From the NCBI GenBank assembly GCA_018607135.1, contig JABBCA010000098.1, positions 1 to 64,000 of the forward strand: DNA of 64,000 nt. The letters are read 5' to 3'. Positions 30,663-41,300 of the stretch are shown here, piece by piece; the first letter of the stretch is position 1; each line of letters opens with the position of its first letter. The notes beneath the pieces were generated by a model that had not been told where the DNA came from, searched no databases, and saw only the letters and a program-made list of their open reading frames with translations. Position numbers and translations under genes: made by a program. The stretch comes from Opitutales bacterium. GTDB lineage: Bacteria; Verrucomicrobiota; Verrucomicrobiia; Opitutales; Coraliomargaritaceae.

Positions 30663-33600
30663 CTAGGGAATTGCTAGAGGGAAGTCCTGACCGTAGCCGT
30701 AGCTGGCGGGGTATTGGGCTTCGCCTTTATACTGCTCGGTGACTTCGGGGACTTTGGCTTCGATGTAGGCTTTGAGCTCGTTGACGCTGACGATGCCGTC
30801 GCCGCTGTCGGCGGCTCCTTTGAGCGCTTCCAAAAGAGTGTAGGTGAAGGCGCCATGGCCGAGCTGGTCGAATTCGGTCGCGAATTGCTCGCTGCCGGTG
30901 GCGGTCAGCCAGTGCGTGCCGGTGCTGCGAGCGAGTTGGGCGATGGCTTTTTCTTCGCTTGCTCCGCGCACGGCTACGGTCTTGAGCGCTCCGGCCGATT
31001 GGCAGGCGTCGAGGATGAAGAGCTGTTTCTGCGCAAGTATGTCGCGTGAGTATTTCAGTAGCTCGTCACTGGAGACGGCGGCTTCCCGCAGGGAATTGCG
31101 GTCGCCGTATAATTGAGTGGTTTCGTAGGGGGCTAGATAAAACTGCGGTTCATTGTCATCCGACATGATGCCGTGGCCGGCGTAGTAAAAAATGAAGACA
31201 TCACGTGGGCCGGCCTCTTGTTTAATCAATTCGAGGGTCGCGATGATGTTTTCCCGAGTCGCTTCGGCATCGAAGAGCTGGTAGCGCTCCACTCGAGTGA
31301 AGATCGAATCGTAGTTCTTGGATAGCGTCGCTTCGACTGCTTTGGCGTCGGCTAGGGCATAGTTCAGATTGTAGTCGGGGTTTCGGTATTTATTGATCCC
31401 GATTGTTAGCATGTGCATGGCGATGCCACCTTCGGCGACTTCAGGGGCATTGATGGAGGAGACGGCGAGTTCATCGGGGATCGATTCCGTGCCTTGTTCA
31501 TTGATCGCGATGACGCGGAAGCGATTTTTGCCGGGTGTTAGTTCAAAAGTCTCCCGACTATTTTTAGTAAAGATTTCTTCATCACTCTGATCCCATTCAT
31601 CATCGTCCTCGACGAAGAGTCCGCGAGCAGCACCGGAGACCAGCTTTCCATTATGGTAGATACGAATGTCCTCAATCGGGCTGCCTTCGCCGGTTGCCGT
31701 AATCTCTAAAGTGACTTTGGAATCTTCTATTTCAAAGCTTTCAAATTCGTCTTCGACGGAGAGCCCACGCTGAGAGACGCCGGCGATTGCCATATTAACA
31801 CGAGGAGCTCGCTTCAGGTCGGCGAGATCGATGGGGGACTCTAGAGTGAGCCCTTTGATCAGGCTGCCGAGGAGCCGAGGGCGATAGAAATCATCAAAGT
31901 AGGCGGCAAGTGGCGAGACCTGCTTGCCTTGCACGAAATAGAGGTGCTCTTGACTGGTTTGATCCGAGGCAAACAAGCCTGTTTGCGGGTCGCGCACTAG
32001 CCATCGGTTGGGGTCGTCAAATAAATACATTTGAGCGATTTTCTTACCTTCTTTGATGCTAAATAGGCTGATGCTTGCGAGGTTGCGGTCAGAGCCGATT
32101 AGAAAATTATCGTTTCCGATAAACTGTAATTGATCATACAGGTGATCATTTGGCAGGTCTGCCAGTGTCTCTCCACTTGGTAGCGCAATAATTCTAATCG
32201 AGTTTCGCCTCCATGTGACGGCTAGTGTGCCAGCCTTATTGTAGTGGTAGAGTCCGTATTCTGAGAGATCATAATTTCGAAAAACTTCTCCGGTCATCGC
32301 AAATAGTGCGTAGAGTCCGGCCTTGCGTTTGATATAGAGTAAATTTCCGTCTTCACTAAATTTGAGATGATCAATGACTTCATTTTCAATTGAATACGGG
32401 TTGGTCCAGAGCGTCTTACCGGTAGAAATCTCCTGACAGACGAGATGCCAAGTGTTCTCTTTGGGGGAATTATTTTGATAAACGTAGGCGAGGTTTCGGC
32501 CTTCTGGTGAGATAGCGATCATCTGCGCTTTTCCGAATGCATAGCCCCCGCTCGTTTCAAGTTTAGTGCCGAGGCGCGTGCTCTGATTGATCGGATCATA
32601 AACGGCCACACCCGTTCGACCATGAAAGGCAAGTAGTGTGCCATCGCTTGTTTGGTCGAAGAATTGGATTTGTGAGAAAAAGGAATCAGTGTTTGTTTCA
32701 ACAGATTCCAAGGTATCAAATTTACTATCGGGGTTAAATTCAAGATACTTCGAATCCTTATAGTCTCCCAGCATCCAGCGGTTTTTGTTCGTGTTATAAT
32801 AGGCTCTTCCTAGATAAAAGCCTTTTGGAGTCGGAACTACCTCAGAGCTGAGGCTGTTGTCGGTAATCTTAACTCGTCGTGTTTCATATTCGTGCTGGAT
32901 TAAAAATTCAAACGCATCTGAGCGAGGGTAGAGCGATCGAGGGATAAACCCAGCCGCTCCCCAACTTCTTACAAGTGCTCCATCTTTTGCGGTATACTGA
33001 TTCAAACTGATGTGGCTGTCGCCGAAATTGCCAGTGAGGGATTGCCCCATGATCACCGTATTAGAGCCTTCAAGAGGAAACGCTGCGGTGGTGAGTTCGG
33101 CTGGTTTGCTTTGGGTGATGATTTGATTGGTTCGTGGGTCCAATATGGCGGTGGTTTCGAATCCTCGGACGATAAGCATATTTCCGACGTTGTGGGGCAT
33201 GTATACGGTGGCGTTGTCGTATTTGGAAGAGAGGGGAAAGCGTGCGACTGTATTCAATTCGTGGGTAACCGGATTGATGTAGCTGATCAGCATATCCTTA
33301 GGGCTTTTCGTCACTGAAAGTAATTCACCATTTGGTAAAAACCCGTAAGGCTGTTTAGCTTGGGGAATGTCGGATAGCGCTTCGCCCGTGCGTAGGTCGA
33401 TTAGTTTAAATACGCCTCGATAAGCAAAATTGAGCGCAAGCATTTTATATTTCGCAGAGTAGGTAATCCGTCGAACGTGATCATCGTAGCGGTTCGGATT
33501 CTTGTGAATGAGGAATTCTCGGAAGTCGCTTTTGTAAATATTTTTGCTAGTCTTCGCGGCGATATCATAGCTGGTGACTTGCGCATACGTGTCGGAGGTT

Positions 33601-34091
33601 TCTTGCGCCAAATAGATGATTTGGTTCTCCGCATCATACGCGGCGTCGGCAATTCCCGAAAGTTTGACCTGCTCCGTCGATTCTTTGGACCCAAATTCGA
33701 AGTCCGTGTAGAAACTCAAGCCCGATTCCGTGACGATACAAACGGTGTTCTCATCATTGATGAAATGAGCTTTTAGTATGTCTGTCTCTGGCGAGTAGTT
33801 TTTGATAACCACCCGCCGCTTCGTATCCCAGATTTTAAGGCTCAGAGAATCGTAAGAGAGGAAAAACTCATCGTCGCTGGATACTTCCATACCTCGCACC
33901 CAACGAGTATGTGGTGCTGGGGTGCTCAATGTGCGCGACTCCGGTGGCTTCTCCTTCGTGACAAAACCTCCGTTGTCGACGACAGCTTTCAAAGCCTCTG
34001 GATCGTTGACGAGTTGTTCGTATTGCCCGTGTGCGATGCAACCGAATAACAAACCGATGGCGGTAGTGAAGAGTCTGATTTGGTTTTGCAT
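30663..34091 (-). CDS. Secreted caspase-like (C14) protein with propeller-like repeats, copy 1
   Basis: A 1142-residue protein. It starts with a Sec signal peptide (MQNQIRLFTTAIGLLFGCIAHG). Residues about 60-790 are WD40/PQQ-like beta-repeats (segments such as DSLSLKIWDTKRRVVIKNY). Two copies of an acidic motif, RGLSVEDEF and RGLFVEDDD, precede the C-terminal caspase domain (about 895-1142). Catalytic residues are His973 in FYYAGHGIM and Cys1030 in LFILDACQSAGAL, followed by the conserved IAQLARSTGTHWL and a Ca-site-like DSGDGIVSVNEL. C14 enzymes are cysteine peptidases; bacterial orthocaspase/metacaspase-like members usually cut after Arg or Lys. Its substrate is unknown. It is the last of a run of protease genes read on the minus strand, and a REP lies just after its stop. 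Confidence 0.85.
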   Translation of the reverse strand: MQNQIRLFTTAIGLLFGCIAHGQYEQLVNDPEALKAVVDNGGFVTKEKPPESRTLSTPAPHTRWVRGMEVSSDDEFFLSYDSLSLKIWDTKRRVVIKNYSPETDILKAHFINDENTVCIVTESGLSFYTDFEFGSKESTEQVKLSGIADAAYDAENQIIYLAQETSDTYAQVTSYDIAAKTSKNIYKSDFREFLIHKNPNRYDDHVRRITYSAKYKMLALNFAYRGVFKLIDLRTGEALSDIPQAKQPYGFLPNGELLSVTKSPKDMLISYINPVTHELNTVARFPLSSKYDNATVYMPHNVGNMLIVRGFETTAILDPRTNQIITQSKPAELTTAAFPLEGSNTVIMGQSLTGNFGDSHISLNQYTAKDGALVRSWGAAGFIPRSLYPRSDAFEFLIQHEYETRRVKITDNSLSSEVVPTPKGFYLGRAYYNTNKNRWMLGDYKDSKYLEFNPDSKFDTLESVETNTDSFFSQIQFFDQTSDGTLLAFHGRTGVAVYDPINQSTRLGTKLETSGGYAFGKAQMIAISPEGRNLAYVYQNNSPKENTWHLVCQEISTGKTLWTNPYSIENEVIDHLKFSEDGNLLYIKRKAGLYALFAMTGEVFRNYDLSEYGLYHYNKAGTLAVTWRRNSIRIIALPSGETLADLPNDHLYDQLQFIGNDNFLIGSDRNLASISLFSIKEGKKIAQMYLFDDPNRWLVRDPQTGLFASDQTSQEHLYFVQGKQVSPLAAYFDDFYRPRLLGSLIKGLTLESPIDLADLKRAPRVNMAIAGVSQRGLSVEDEFESFEIEDSKVTLEITATGEGSPIEDIRIYHNGKLVSGAARGLFVEDDDEWDQSDEEIFTKNSRETFELTPGKNRFRVIAINEQGTESIPDELAVSSINAPEVAEGGIAMHMLTIGINKYRNPDYNLNYALADAKAVEATLSKNYDSIFTRVERYQLFDAEATRENIIATLELIKQEAGPRDVFIFYYAGHGIMSDDNEPQFYLAPYETTQLYGDRNSLREAAVSSDELLKYSRDILAQKQLFILDACQSAGALKTVAVRGASEEKAIAQLARSTGTHWLTATGSEQFATEFDQLGHGAFTYTLLEALKGAADSGDGIVSVNELKAYIEAKVPEVTEQYKGEAQYPASYGYGQDFPLAIP

Positions 34092-34105
34092 AGGTTGTGT
34101 TTTTT

Positions 34106-34135
34106 CGTAGGGGTGGTCACCTGTGCCACCGACGA
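34106..34135. repeat. REP element upstream of caspase copy 1
   Basis: CGTAGGGG-TGGTCACCTGTGCCA-CCGACGA has the GTAGGGG end, a short dyad (GGTGG/CCACC) and a decayed CCCGCG end. It lies 14 bases before the ATG of the gene ending at 30663. Confidence 0.75.
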
Positions 34136-34171
34136 CTTTGAATGGAAGAGATGAAGGATTTTAGGTAGGGC

Positions 34172-34199
34172 GTGGGCTCCACAAGTGATAGCCCCTACG
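34172..34199. repeat. REP element overlapping the stop codon of caspase copy 2
   Basis: GTGGGCTCCACAAGTGATAGCCCCTAC is a REP in reverse orientation; its GTAGGGG end (read on the minus strand) contains the TAG stop codon at 34195-34197 of the adjoining caspase gene. With the element at 34106-34135 it forms an inverted pair. Confidence 0.75.
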
Positions 34200-37100
34200 G
34201 AAGGAGTGCGATCGGGAAGTCCTGCCCGTAGCCGTAGCTAGCCGGGTATTGCGGACGGCCCTTATGCTCTTTCGTGACTTCCGGGAGCATGCTTTCGACG
34301 TAGGCTTTGATCTCATTGATCGTGATCCGCTTATCGCCTGTGTCGGCTCCGCCGTTGAGGCCTTTAAGTAGGGTGTAGGTGAATGCACCGTGGCCGAGCG
34401 AAGCAAACTCTGTCGCGAACTGATCGCCGCTTGAGGCTGCAATCCAGTGGGTGCCGGTGCTTCGAGCGAGCTGCGCAATGGCTTTTTCTTGAGAGGCGCC
34501 ACGCTGTTTAAAGGCGAGTAGGGCACCTGCTGAATTACAAGCATCGAGGATGAAGAGTTGTTTGCGCGCTTGGATTTGAGAAGACTGTTCTCGTAGCTGC
34601 TGACTGGAGATCCCGCTTTTTGCTAAGCCAGAACCTTCACCGTAAATCTGTAAAGCGTCCTGGGGAACGAGATAGAAGTTTTGATCGTCCAGTGAGAGCA
34701 CACCGTGCCCGGCAAAGTAAAAAACAAAGGTATCCTGTGGAGTCGCCTCGGCACTGATTTGAGCAAATGCTCTCAGAATTCCATTTTTATCTGCCTCGGA
34801 ATTAGTCATCAGTGTCGTCCGCACAGAATCAAAGATTCCAGCGTTTAGTTGCTGTAATTTTTCGAGCACGGCCGATGCATCAGCCACTGCGTAATTGAGC
34901 TTATGCTGTGGGTTTGTGTAGTCGTCTATCCCGATTGCGAGAATATACAATTTCCGTTCAGTCGTCCGTTTCTGCTGCTCTAGAATATAGCCTTCTGGTG
35001 GGCGGGCGGTAATGATGGCGGGTGCCGAAGTGACCCCCTTTACATCGACAGCTACGAGCTTGAACTCATTCGTCTCCGGTAGGAGGTCGACGATCACTTT
35101 TTCTTTATAAGTCGGGGTGTAGTTGGTCCTGATCAATTTGTCGTTCACGAAAAGGTCGTAGCGTTCGATTCTATTCTGAGGCGCGTAAACATCAATCGTT
35201 AGCTCGATTTGCGTCGATACTTTCGTGTTGCGGCTACTCATAGTGGCGACTGGTGGGATGATAACTGCTTCAAGCTGTTCATCAGCTCCGGCAAGCTCAA
35301 TTCCCGAAAAGCTGTTTAAGAAAAGTCCGGGTTGGTAGCTTTGTTCAAAAATTTGATTTAGTGGTTGAAAGGTAAACGCTTTCTTTATCGAGACCCCATC
35401 AATGACCGGTTGGGTGGCATCAAACCGCCCATTGGACGCGGCAAATAAGTAATCATCGCCCTCGTTGTAGAAAGTAAGTTCGCCAACATACGTTGCCTCA
35501 CCAGCAGCATCGTTCTGGTAAATACTTAGTGCTGCTTTCGAATCCGACACGCGAGCTACGTAACCGGATGCTGGTTTTTTGACCGCCAATTCTAGAGGAA
35601 TCTTTTGGGTTTTTGCTAGGTTGCCATCGGAAGTCTTGTAGGTGGTGAGCTCGCCTGAGCTGTGGTTGAATACTTGAATGCCAGTGCCATCTTCTGTGAA
35701 GCCGAGCAAGCCATGCTCTTCACTTGTTAAGACGACTGACCAATCGGCCTCTGGGAAATCTTTGATCGTATCCGTAATCGCCGTGTAGCTCAATCGCGTG
35801 ACGCTTGATGATTCTCTCGTCTCCATCGAATACTCATCATCTGTCTGCAAACTAACGAAGGCAGAGTCATCAGGTGCGAGTGCTAGCGCAATCGGGTGGC
35901 TGATCATACCGGAGCTGTAGTCGCCTCGTCCGTGCTCCTCTAGCTTAGCAATGAATTTTCCGGTCTCGTAGTCGTGCAGATAGCTGTAAAATGAATCGAC
36001 TTGAATGAGATATTTCGCGGTATCTGTATAGATATTATCCAAGCTGTAGTTAGGCAGAACACTGTTGGGGTAGGGTGCTTGGTATTCAATATACTCGCCT
36101 CTCGGAAAGGATTTTAGGTCTGAACGACGAAGCCAACCTTCTGAGTTGGGCAGAAAGAAAACGGTCTCACCATCCTTATCGATGCTGAACGATTCAGGAC
36201 CTTTACCAAGATTTGCGCGACTGAGCCCGATTTCTGTCATTCGGTATCGGTGGATATTGCCTTCTGGGTCGATCCCGTAAAATTCAGGTTCCGTTGGGTG
36301 GAAGGATAGGTTGGAGAGTTTAAATGGCTGTGGGCCTTTATCTAAGAGTTCGCCGTGTTGAGTCTCTAAGTTGTAGTTGTAAAAATCACCGTCTTTAAGG
36401 AAAATCAAATCACCGGGCTTAGTGGGTGAATAACCAATGATTACAGGCCAAGAGACAGGAATATTGTATGTGTTTATAGCTGTCCAACTCTCCACGTCGA
36501 CTTGAGTAAGTGTTTTGAAATCATTAAACCATGCGTGTTCAGGTGATTGACCGTCAAAGGTCACAGGACGTTTCCATTTTCGGTCGGGCGGTGGATTTTG
36601 TGGAATATTGCGTAGCGTTTTTAAGGTGCCGCTGACGACGATATCGAGAAAGTGCGTCTGCACCCCAAGTTCAGTCACCGTTCTTTTTGCTTCCACTTCT
36701 CCGACGGCTCCCAGATGGAAATTAACATTCGGTATACTGATCGTTCGTGTAATTTCGCCGGTTTTTGGCTTAAACAGCACATAGCTGCCTTCTGAGGTAT
36801 ATTCATAGATGTCCGATCCAGCTGCGATCGGGCGTGGCTCGCTGCTCTTTAGTTCAGCGGGCCATTCCACGACAAGCTTGAGTTCTTTCGTGCGAATGTT
36901 CAGCTCGTATATTTTGCGCGGACCGTAAGTGCCATCACCCATCGGCGTGGTCGGACGGGAGTATTCCTGAACTTCTAATACAACGATATCTTTGTCTGGA
37001 TGGGATTCGATTTCAATTGGATTGAGCTCTTCGAGTGACTCAGCTTGAAAGCTAGCCAGCTGCACGAGTGGCTCACCATCCAACTTTGCGTAAATCGAAA

Positions 37101-37491
37101 CCTGCTCCTTGCCGTTAGTTTCCGAGACTTCACCCGTCACAAATAGAAAAGAGTGGGTATCGAGCGATCGATAGACATATTGGATGTTTTCTAGATCGAC
37201 CAATGACTCGTCCTTGCCAGTCGCAAAGGTGAATCTTCGAAGTCCTCTATCATGGTAAACATACTGCGAGCCGTCCTGGCTGAAATAGCCCTCTCTGGCG
37301 CCGTCAAAATGATAGCGAGGTTCTAGGGATACTGCATCGTAGAGAAGGCTGGCACTTCCATAAATGAAGCGCTTATCCGGGCTGACATCGCCCGGTTGCG
37401 CCCAAAATGTGTGGAAATCAAAAACGGCAGCATGACCACAGCTCATAAATGCGATGAGGAGGGAAAGGGTGTGAAGGAATATACGTAACAT
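34195..37491 (-). CDS. Secreted caspase-like (C14) protein with propeller-like repeats, copy 2
   Basis: A 1098-residue protein with a Sec signal peptide (MLRIFLHTLSLLIAFMSCGHA). The long middle part is beta-rich and propeller-like, but WD signatures are weaker than in copies 1 and 3 and the RGLxVEDD motif is missing. The C-terminal domain retains His929 in FYFAGHGVL and Cys985 in LFILDACNSAGAL, then the shared IAQLARSTGTHWIA segment and DTGDKRITINEI. Asn replaces the Gln after the active Cys found in the other three. The stop codon TAG is part of a REP element. It lies between the RAYT gene and copy 1. Function beyond peptidase fold is unknown. Confidence 0.83.
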   Translation of the reverse strand: MLRIFLHTLSLLIAFMSCGHAAVFDFHTFWAQPGDVSPDKRFIYGSASLLYDAVSLEPRYHFDGAREGYFSQDGSQYVYHDRGLRRFTFATGKDESLVDLENIQYVYRSLDTHSFLFVTGEVSETNGKEQVSIYAKLDGEPLVQLASFQAESLEELNPIEIESHPDKDIVVLEVQEYSRPTTPMGDGTYGPRKIYELNIRTKELKLVVEWPAELKSSEPRPIAAGSDIYEYTSEGSYVLFKPKTGEITRTISIPNVNFHLGAVGEVEAKRTVTELGVQTHFLDIVVSGTLKTLRNIPQNPPPDRKWKRPVTFDGQSPEHAWFNDFKTLTQVDVESWTAINTYNIPVSWPVIIGYSPTKPGDLIFLKDGDFYNYNLETQHGELLDKGPQPFKLSNLSFHPTEPEFYGIDPEGNIHRYRMTEIGLSRANLGKGPESFSIDKDGETVFFLPNSEGWLRRSDLKSFPRGEYIEYQAPYPNSVLPNYSLDNIYTDTAKYLIQVDSFYSYLHDYETGKFIAKLEEHGRGDYSSGMISHPIALALAPDDSAFVSLQTDDEYSMETRESSSVTRLSYTAITDTIKDFPEADWSVVLTSEEHGLLGFTEDGTGIQVFNHSSGELTTYKTSDGNLAKTQKIPLELAVKKPASGYVARVSDSKAALSIYQNDAAGEATYVGELTFYNEGDDYLFAASNGRFDATQPVIDGVSIKKAFTFQPLNQIFEQSYQPGLFLNSFSGIELAGADEQLEAVIIPPVATMSSRNTKVSTQIELTIDVYAPQNRIERYDLFVNDKLIRTNYTPTYKEKVIVDLLPETNEFKLVAVDVKGVTSAPAIITARPPEGYILEQQKRTTERKLYILAIGIDDYTNPQHKLNYAVADASAVLEKLQQLNAGIFDSVRTTLMTNSEADKNGILRAFAQISAEATPQDTFVFYFAGHGVLSLDDQNFYLVPQDALQIYGEGSGLAKSGISSQQLREQSSQIQARKQLFILDACNSAGALLAFKQRGASQEKAIAQLARSTGTHWIAASSGDQFATEFASLGHGAFTYTLLKGLNGGADTGDKRITINEIKAYVESMLPEVTKEHKGRPQYPASYGYGQDFPIALLP

Positions 37492-37588
37492 CTGATTCTT
37501 GGATTAGGAAAAGCTAAAATTGTTTGGAGAAATGGCAGTGCTAATGACTCGGGTGAATAGGAATTTGATGAGCGTGTGGTATGTAGTT

Positions 37589-37643
37589 CGTAGGTTGTCA
37601 CTTGCCGAAGGCTCTGAGCTTGTCGAAGGAGTGGCACTCGGGA
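37589..37643. repeat. REP element with an enlarged loop carrying a second palindrome
   Basis: CGTAGG-TTGTCACTT at one side and AGTGGCACTCGGG at the other pair as a REP-like stem, but the loop is enlarged by a 25-base sequence that is itself palindromic (CCGAAGGCTCTGAGCTTGTC and following bases). It lies between the RAYT gene end and the start of caspase copy 2. Confidence 0.5.
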
Positions 37644-37648
37644 AGGTT

Positions 37649-38266
37649 TTAAGGTTTAGTCAGTTCGGTAGATTCTTGCGGGTTCGCGGGCTTCATAAAT
37701 GAAGCCCCTACGTCGTTCTCTATAACTTCGGTGAGTTGAATGCTTTGTTGAATCCATGCTGGTGGGGGACCACTCGCAGAGTTCAAATGTTGCAGAAATT
37801 CAGATGCATAGGCTCGGTTGAGATGCCAGTGCGGATAGGTTTCGTTCACATTTATGAGCCCTTTACGATATGAATTCAGATAAATATACTTTGAAAATGT
37901 TTCCAAGGCTGTATCCGCCCGTAGTCGATGATCGTAGAAGTTTCGCTGCCAAGAAAGATTGGATTCACTGAGTGCAGATTTGGTCAGCGCTTTGAATTTA
38001 ATAATCATTTTCGAGAGTTCCAATCGAGAGCCTAAACGAAACAAAATATGCACATGGTTCGGCATGATTGTGCCGCAATAAAAATAGATACCTTTGTCTG
38101 CGTGCAAGCGACGCCATGTATTGAGAATGGCCTCACTGATTTGTTGATTACCGGTTAATCCATCGACCTTATCCTTTGTGCAGATTGTAATGAAATAGCG
38201 CACATCCGTCACGGAAAGACCCCCGACTAGAAGTTTGTCCGTTTTTCGTTGTGGTCGCTCGTTCAT
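37649..38266 (-). mobile_element. REP-associated tyrosine transposase (RAYT, Y1/HUH family)
   Basis: A 205-residue Y1 transposase-like protein. The HUH motif is MPNHVHIL (His71, His73) and the probable catalytic Tyr127 sits in KYIYLNSYRKGL, the usual RAYT form. RAYTs nick and join single-stranded REP palindromes and are normally single-copy, host-domesticated genes. The ATG is 2 bases from a REP element (38269-38299), and another REP (37685-37712) is inside the 3' coding region, encoding SFMKPAN, so the last ~20 residues are REP-derived. It interrupts the run of caspase genes and is read in the same direction. Confidence 0.88.
37685..37712. repeat. REP element inside the 3' end of the RAYT gene
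   Basis: CGCGGGCTTCATAAATGAAG followed by CCCCTACG is a near-ideal REP: complete CCCGCG and GTAGGGG ends (reverse orientation) and a perfect GCTTCAT-type stem. Confidence 0.85.
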
Positions 38267-38268
38267 GG

Positions 38269-38299
38269 CGTAGGGGTGCCACTTGTGGCACCCGCGAAG
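38269..38299. repeat. REP element directly upstream of the RAYT gene
   Basis: CGTAGGGGTGCCACTTGTGG followed by CACCCGCGAAG has both conserved ends and a perfect GGTGCCAC/GTGGCACC stem. It forms an inverted pair with the element at 38331-38357. Confidence 0.88.
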
Positions 38300-38330
38300 G
38301 TCAGGTTAGTTTGATATGTTTCGACATTGT

Positions 38331-38357
38331 CGCGGGTGTCACAAGTGACACCCCTAG
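38331..38357. repeat. REP element overlapping the stop codon of caspase copy 3
   Basis: CGCGGGTGTCACAAGTGACA followed by CCCCTAG is the reverse partner of the element at 38269-38299. Its CTAGGGG end supplies the TAG stop (38354-38356) of caspase copy 3. Confidence 0.88.
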
Positions 38358-41300
38358 GGAAGGGTGATCGGAAAGTCCTGCCCATAGCCGTAGCTGGCGG
38401 GGTATTGGGCAGTGCCTTTGTATTTTGAAGTGACAACTGGGACTTCGCTTTCTAAGTAGGCTTTGAGCTCGTTGACGGTGACGCGACCATCGCCGCTGTC
38501 GGCTTTGCCTTCGAGGCCTCTGAGTAGGGTGTAGGTAAATGCGCCGTGCCCGAGCTCGGAAAACTCGGTGGCAAACTGTTGACTGCCTGATGCAGTCAGC
38601 CAGTGCGTCCCTGTGCTACGAGCCAGCTGGGCGATGGCTTTTTCTTCGGCTGCGCCTCGCTGCGACAATCCGGTGAGTGCCCCAGCGGACTGGCAGGCGT
38701 CGAGGATGAAGAGCTGCTTCTGCGCGGGGATGTCGCGAGAGGCGGCGAAAAGTAACTCGCTTGGAATCCCTTTTTGTGTAAGGGCTTCATCGGCACCGTA
38801 GAGTTGGGTGACTTCGGTTGGCACCAGATAGAAAGTGGCGTCTTCGCTGACGACTCCGTGCCCTGCGTAGTAAAAAATGAAGGTGTCGCGCGGGCCGCTG
38901 GCTGATTTCACTTTGTCTATCAGGTCGAGTATTTTATCCTTTGTGGCCTCCTTGTTCGTGAGGGTATGCACGTGGGTTTTGGTGTAGATATGCTTGCTGC
39001 TGTTCTGTAGCAGATTAGAAACGGCCTTCGCATCGGCGACGGCGTAGTTGAGGTTGTATTTTGGGTTTTTGTATTCATTGATACCGACTAAGAGCATATG
39101 TAGGTTGATGCCTGTAATGTCGTCGAAATTTGGCTTGTAAGTGAGGGAAATTTTTTCCGCCTTGGACTCAGAGCGTGCTGCGTTGTAGGCGATGGCCTTA
39201 AATGTGTTCACGCCTGGTAAGAGTTGCACGTTGAAGCCTTCTGACCGTGCGGTGGTGGCGTCATCGTCTTCTACGAAAAGACCGCGAGTCTTATTGCTTA
39301 TGAGTTTTTCGTTATGGTAGAGGCGAATTTCTGAGATCGTTGCTGCGTTTGATTCGGCATATACACGTAGTGCGAGCGTATCGGTTTTGATTTCGACTGA
39401 TGGGTCTAAGCGGTTGCCTTTGGCGTCAGCTACTTCGATCCGATCAATGCTCGGAGGTGTGTTGAACTGGCTCATTGCACTTTCGGGCGCTGGGGGGCGG
39501 TAGCCTTGAATCATGCGCCAAGCGAGCTTTGGGGAGTGAAAGACTTCGAAAAATGCGGCGGTGGGGACGAGTGTTTTGCCGATAATGAAAGAAGCTTTGT
39601 GCAGGCCCCCGGGTGAGCTTTCGAAGTAGCCTTGTTTAGTGGCAAAGATCCATTCATTGGAGGCGGTGTTGAGCACGAGGGTGCCGAGTTGTTCGCTCGA
39701 CTGAATGTCCCAAATCGTGAGGCTTCCTTCGGTGTTGAGTGCCGCGCACAGGGTGCCTTGGTTGAAGAGCGTGATGTCTTCGACATTCGTATTATCGAGC
39801 GCTAATTCAGCACTTTGCTTGCCTTGCTCTGCTGGCTTAAAGATGTGGATGGCTTTTGCGCCACGTATTGCGACGAGGTCTCCGTCATTCGCCCAGTCAA
39901 CAACGAGTGGACGAGGAGGTGCGTTTACGAGGGGCTGGACGCTGTAGTCGACTAGGACATTCGTGCGCGCTTGTGATGTTTTTAAGTCGATGCCACGGAC
40001 TTCTGCGTAGTCCGGTTCCCGCTCATTTATAACTGGATGCAAGTGCGTATATTTTGCACTGTCGATGACACGTGCGAAATCTAGATCAAAATTGATATCA
40101 ATCAGCCCAGCCTTGGTCGTGATATAAAGTGTATCATTTTGGCCATTAAACGCGGCGCTCTGCATCGTGGTATTTTCAGCATATAGATATTGCTCGAATT
40201 GACGCTGATGGAGCAGGTCGCCGCTAGCTGTATCAAAGACATTAGCGCGGCTAGCTGAAACGGCGGCTAGATGTGTGCCATCGGCGGACAGTGCTAATTG
40301 TATTTGAACTGTATGATTATCTAAAACGTAACCGACTTCGACTGGAATTTGTTTTGTCGGAGTTTTGGCACCTATCTCGGAGAAGCAAAGTGTGGCTTGA
40401 TCATTCGTATAGCTGATGTAGGCGACTTGATTTGTTTCATTGAGCGATACAATGTCTTTAAATCCAGCAATTGCATGATACTGGACGCGCAGTTCGCCTA
40501 TCGTCATGCGCACACTATAGTAACCGTCGTCACTCAACACCAGGAAGCCGCTGCCGTCGCGTAGCGATCTCAAGCTTGACGCTTGAAAGGTATCGCTTTG
40601 CCAAGCTTGTAATGTTTGACTCGCAGTAGAATACTCCGCAACAAGACGCTCTTTAGGGGTCTTTTGGGCGATGACAAGATGACGGTCACTTCCGGGTAGA
40701 GGTGCGCTAGCGATGATGTTGGATCCTAGTGCTGCCTTGGCTGTGTCTGGTGTCTCGAAATCGCTTTGGGGTGCGTCGTCAGGTAGCGGCCAGTTTGAGC
40801 GTAGATCGTAGAGATGGACACTGCCTTCGGGCTCAAGCACGATTCGTGCTTTACTTCCATTTGGACTAATTTCGAGTGTCGAGATTGTCGATTTACGGCT
40901 TAGTTTAAAATGACTGTCTTCAGGCTTGTGGCTTATGAGTTCGGAGACTTTCCCTGTTTGGACGCGGACTGATTTGATGATGACTTTACCAAACTGAGTC
41001 GCCGCATAGTAGATCGTCGCTCGGTCTTCCGATACGGCGCTAGCACTGAGCCCTCGCTGTGGGGTGTTTTTAACTGCTTCAGGATTGGCAGTATCCATAA
41101 AGTAGATGCCGCTCGTCGTAATAAAGGCGATAGAATGATCATTCGAGCCGACAAACTGTATGTCTTGCACCACGGGGCGTTTTGCAGTGATTGGTGTGGC
41201 GCTGTAGAGTTTTTGTTGGGTTGCGATATCCCATAGCGTCACTTTGCCGTCAATCGAGGCGGTGGCCGCGAGAGTCCCTGAGCGACTCGTCGCTATTAAA

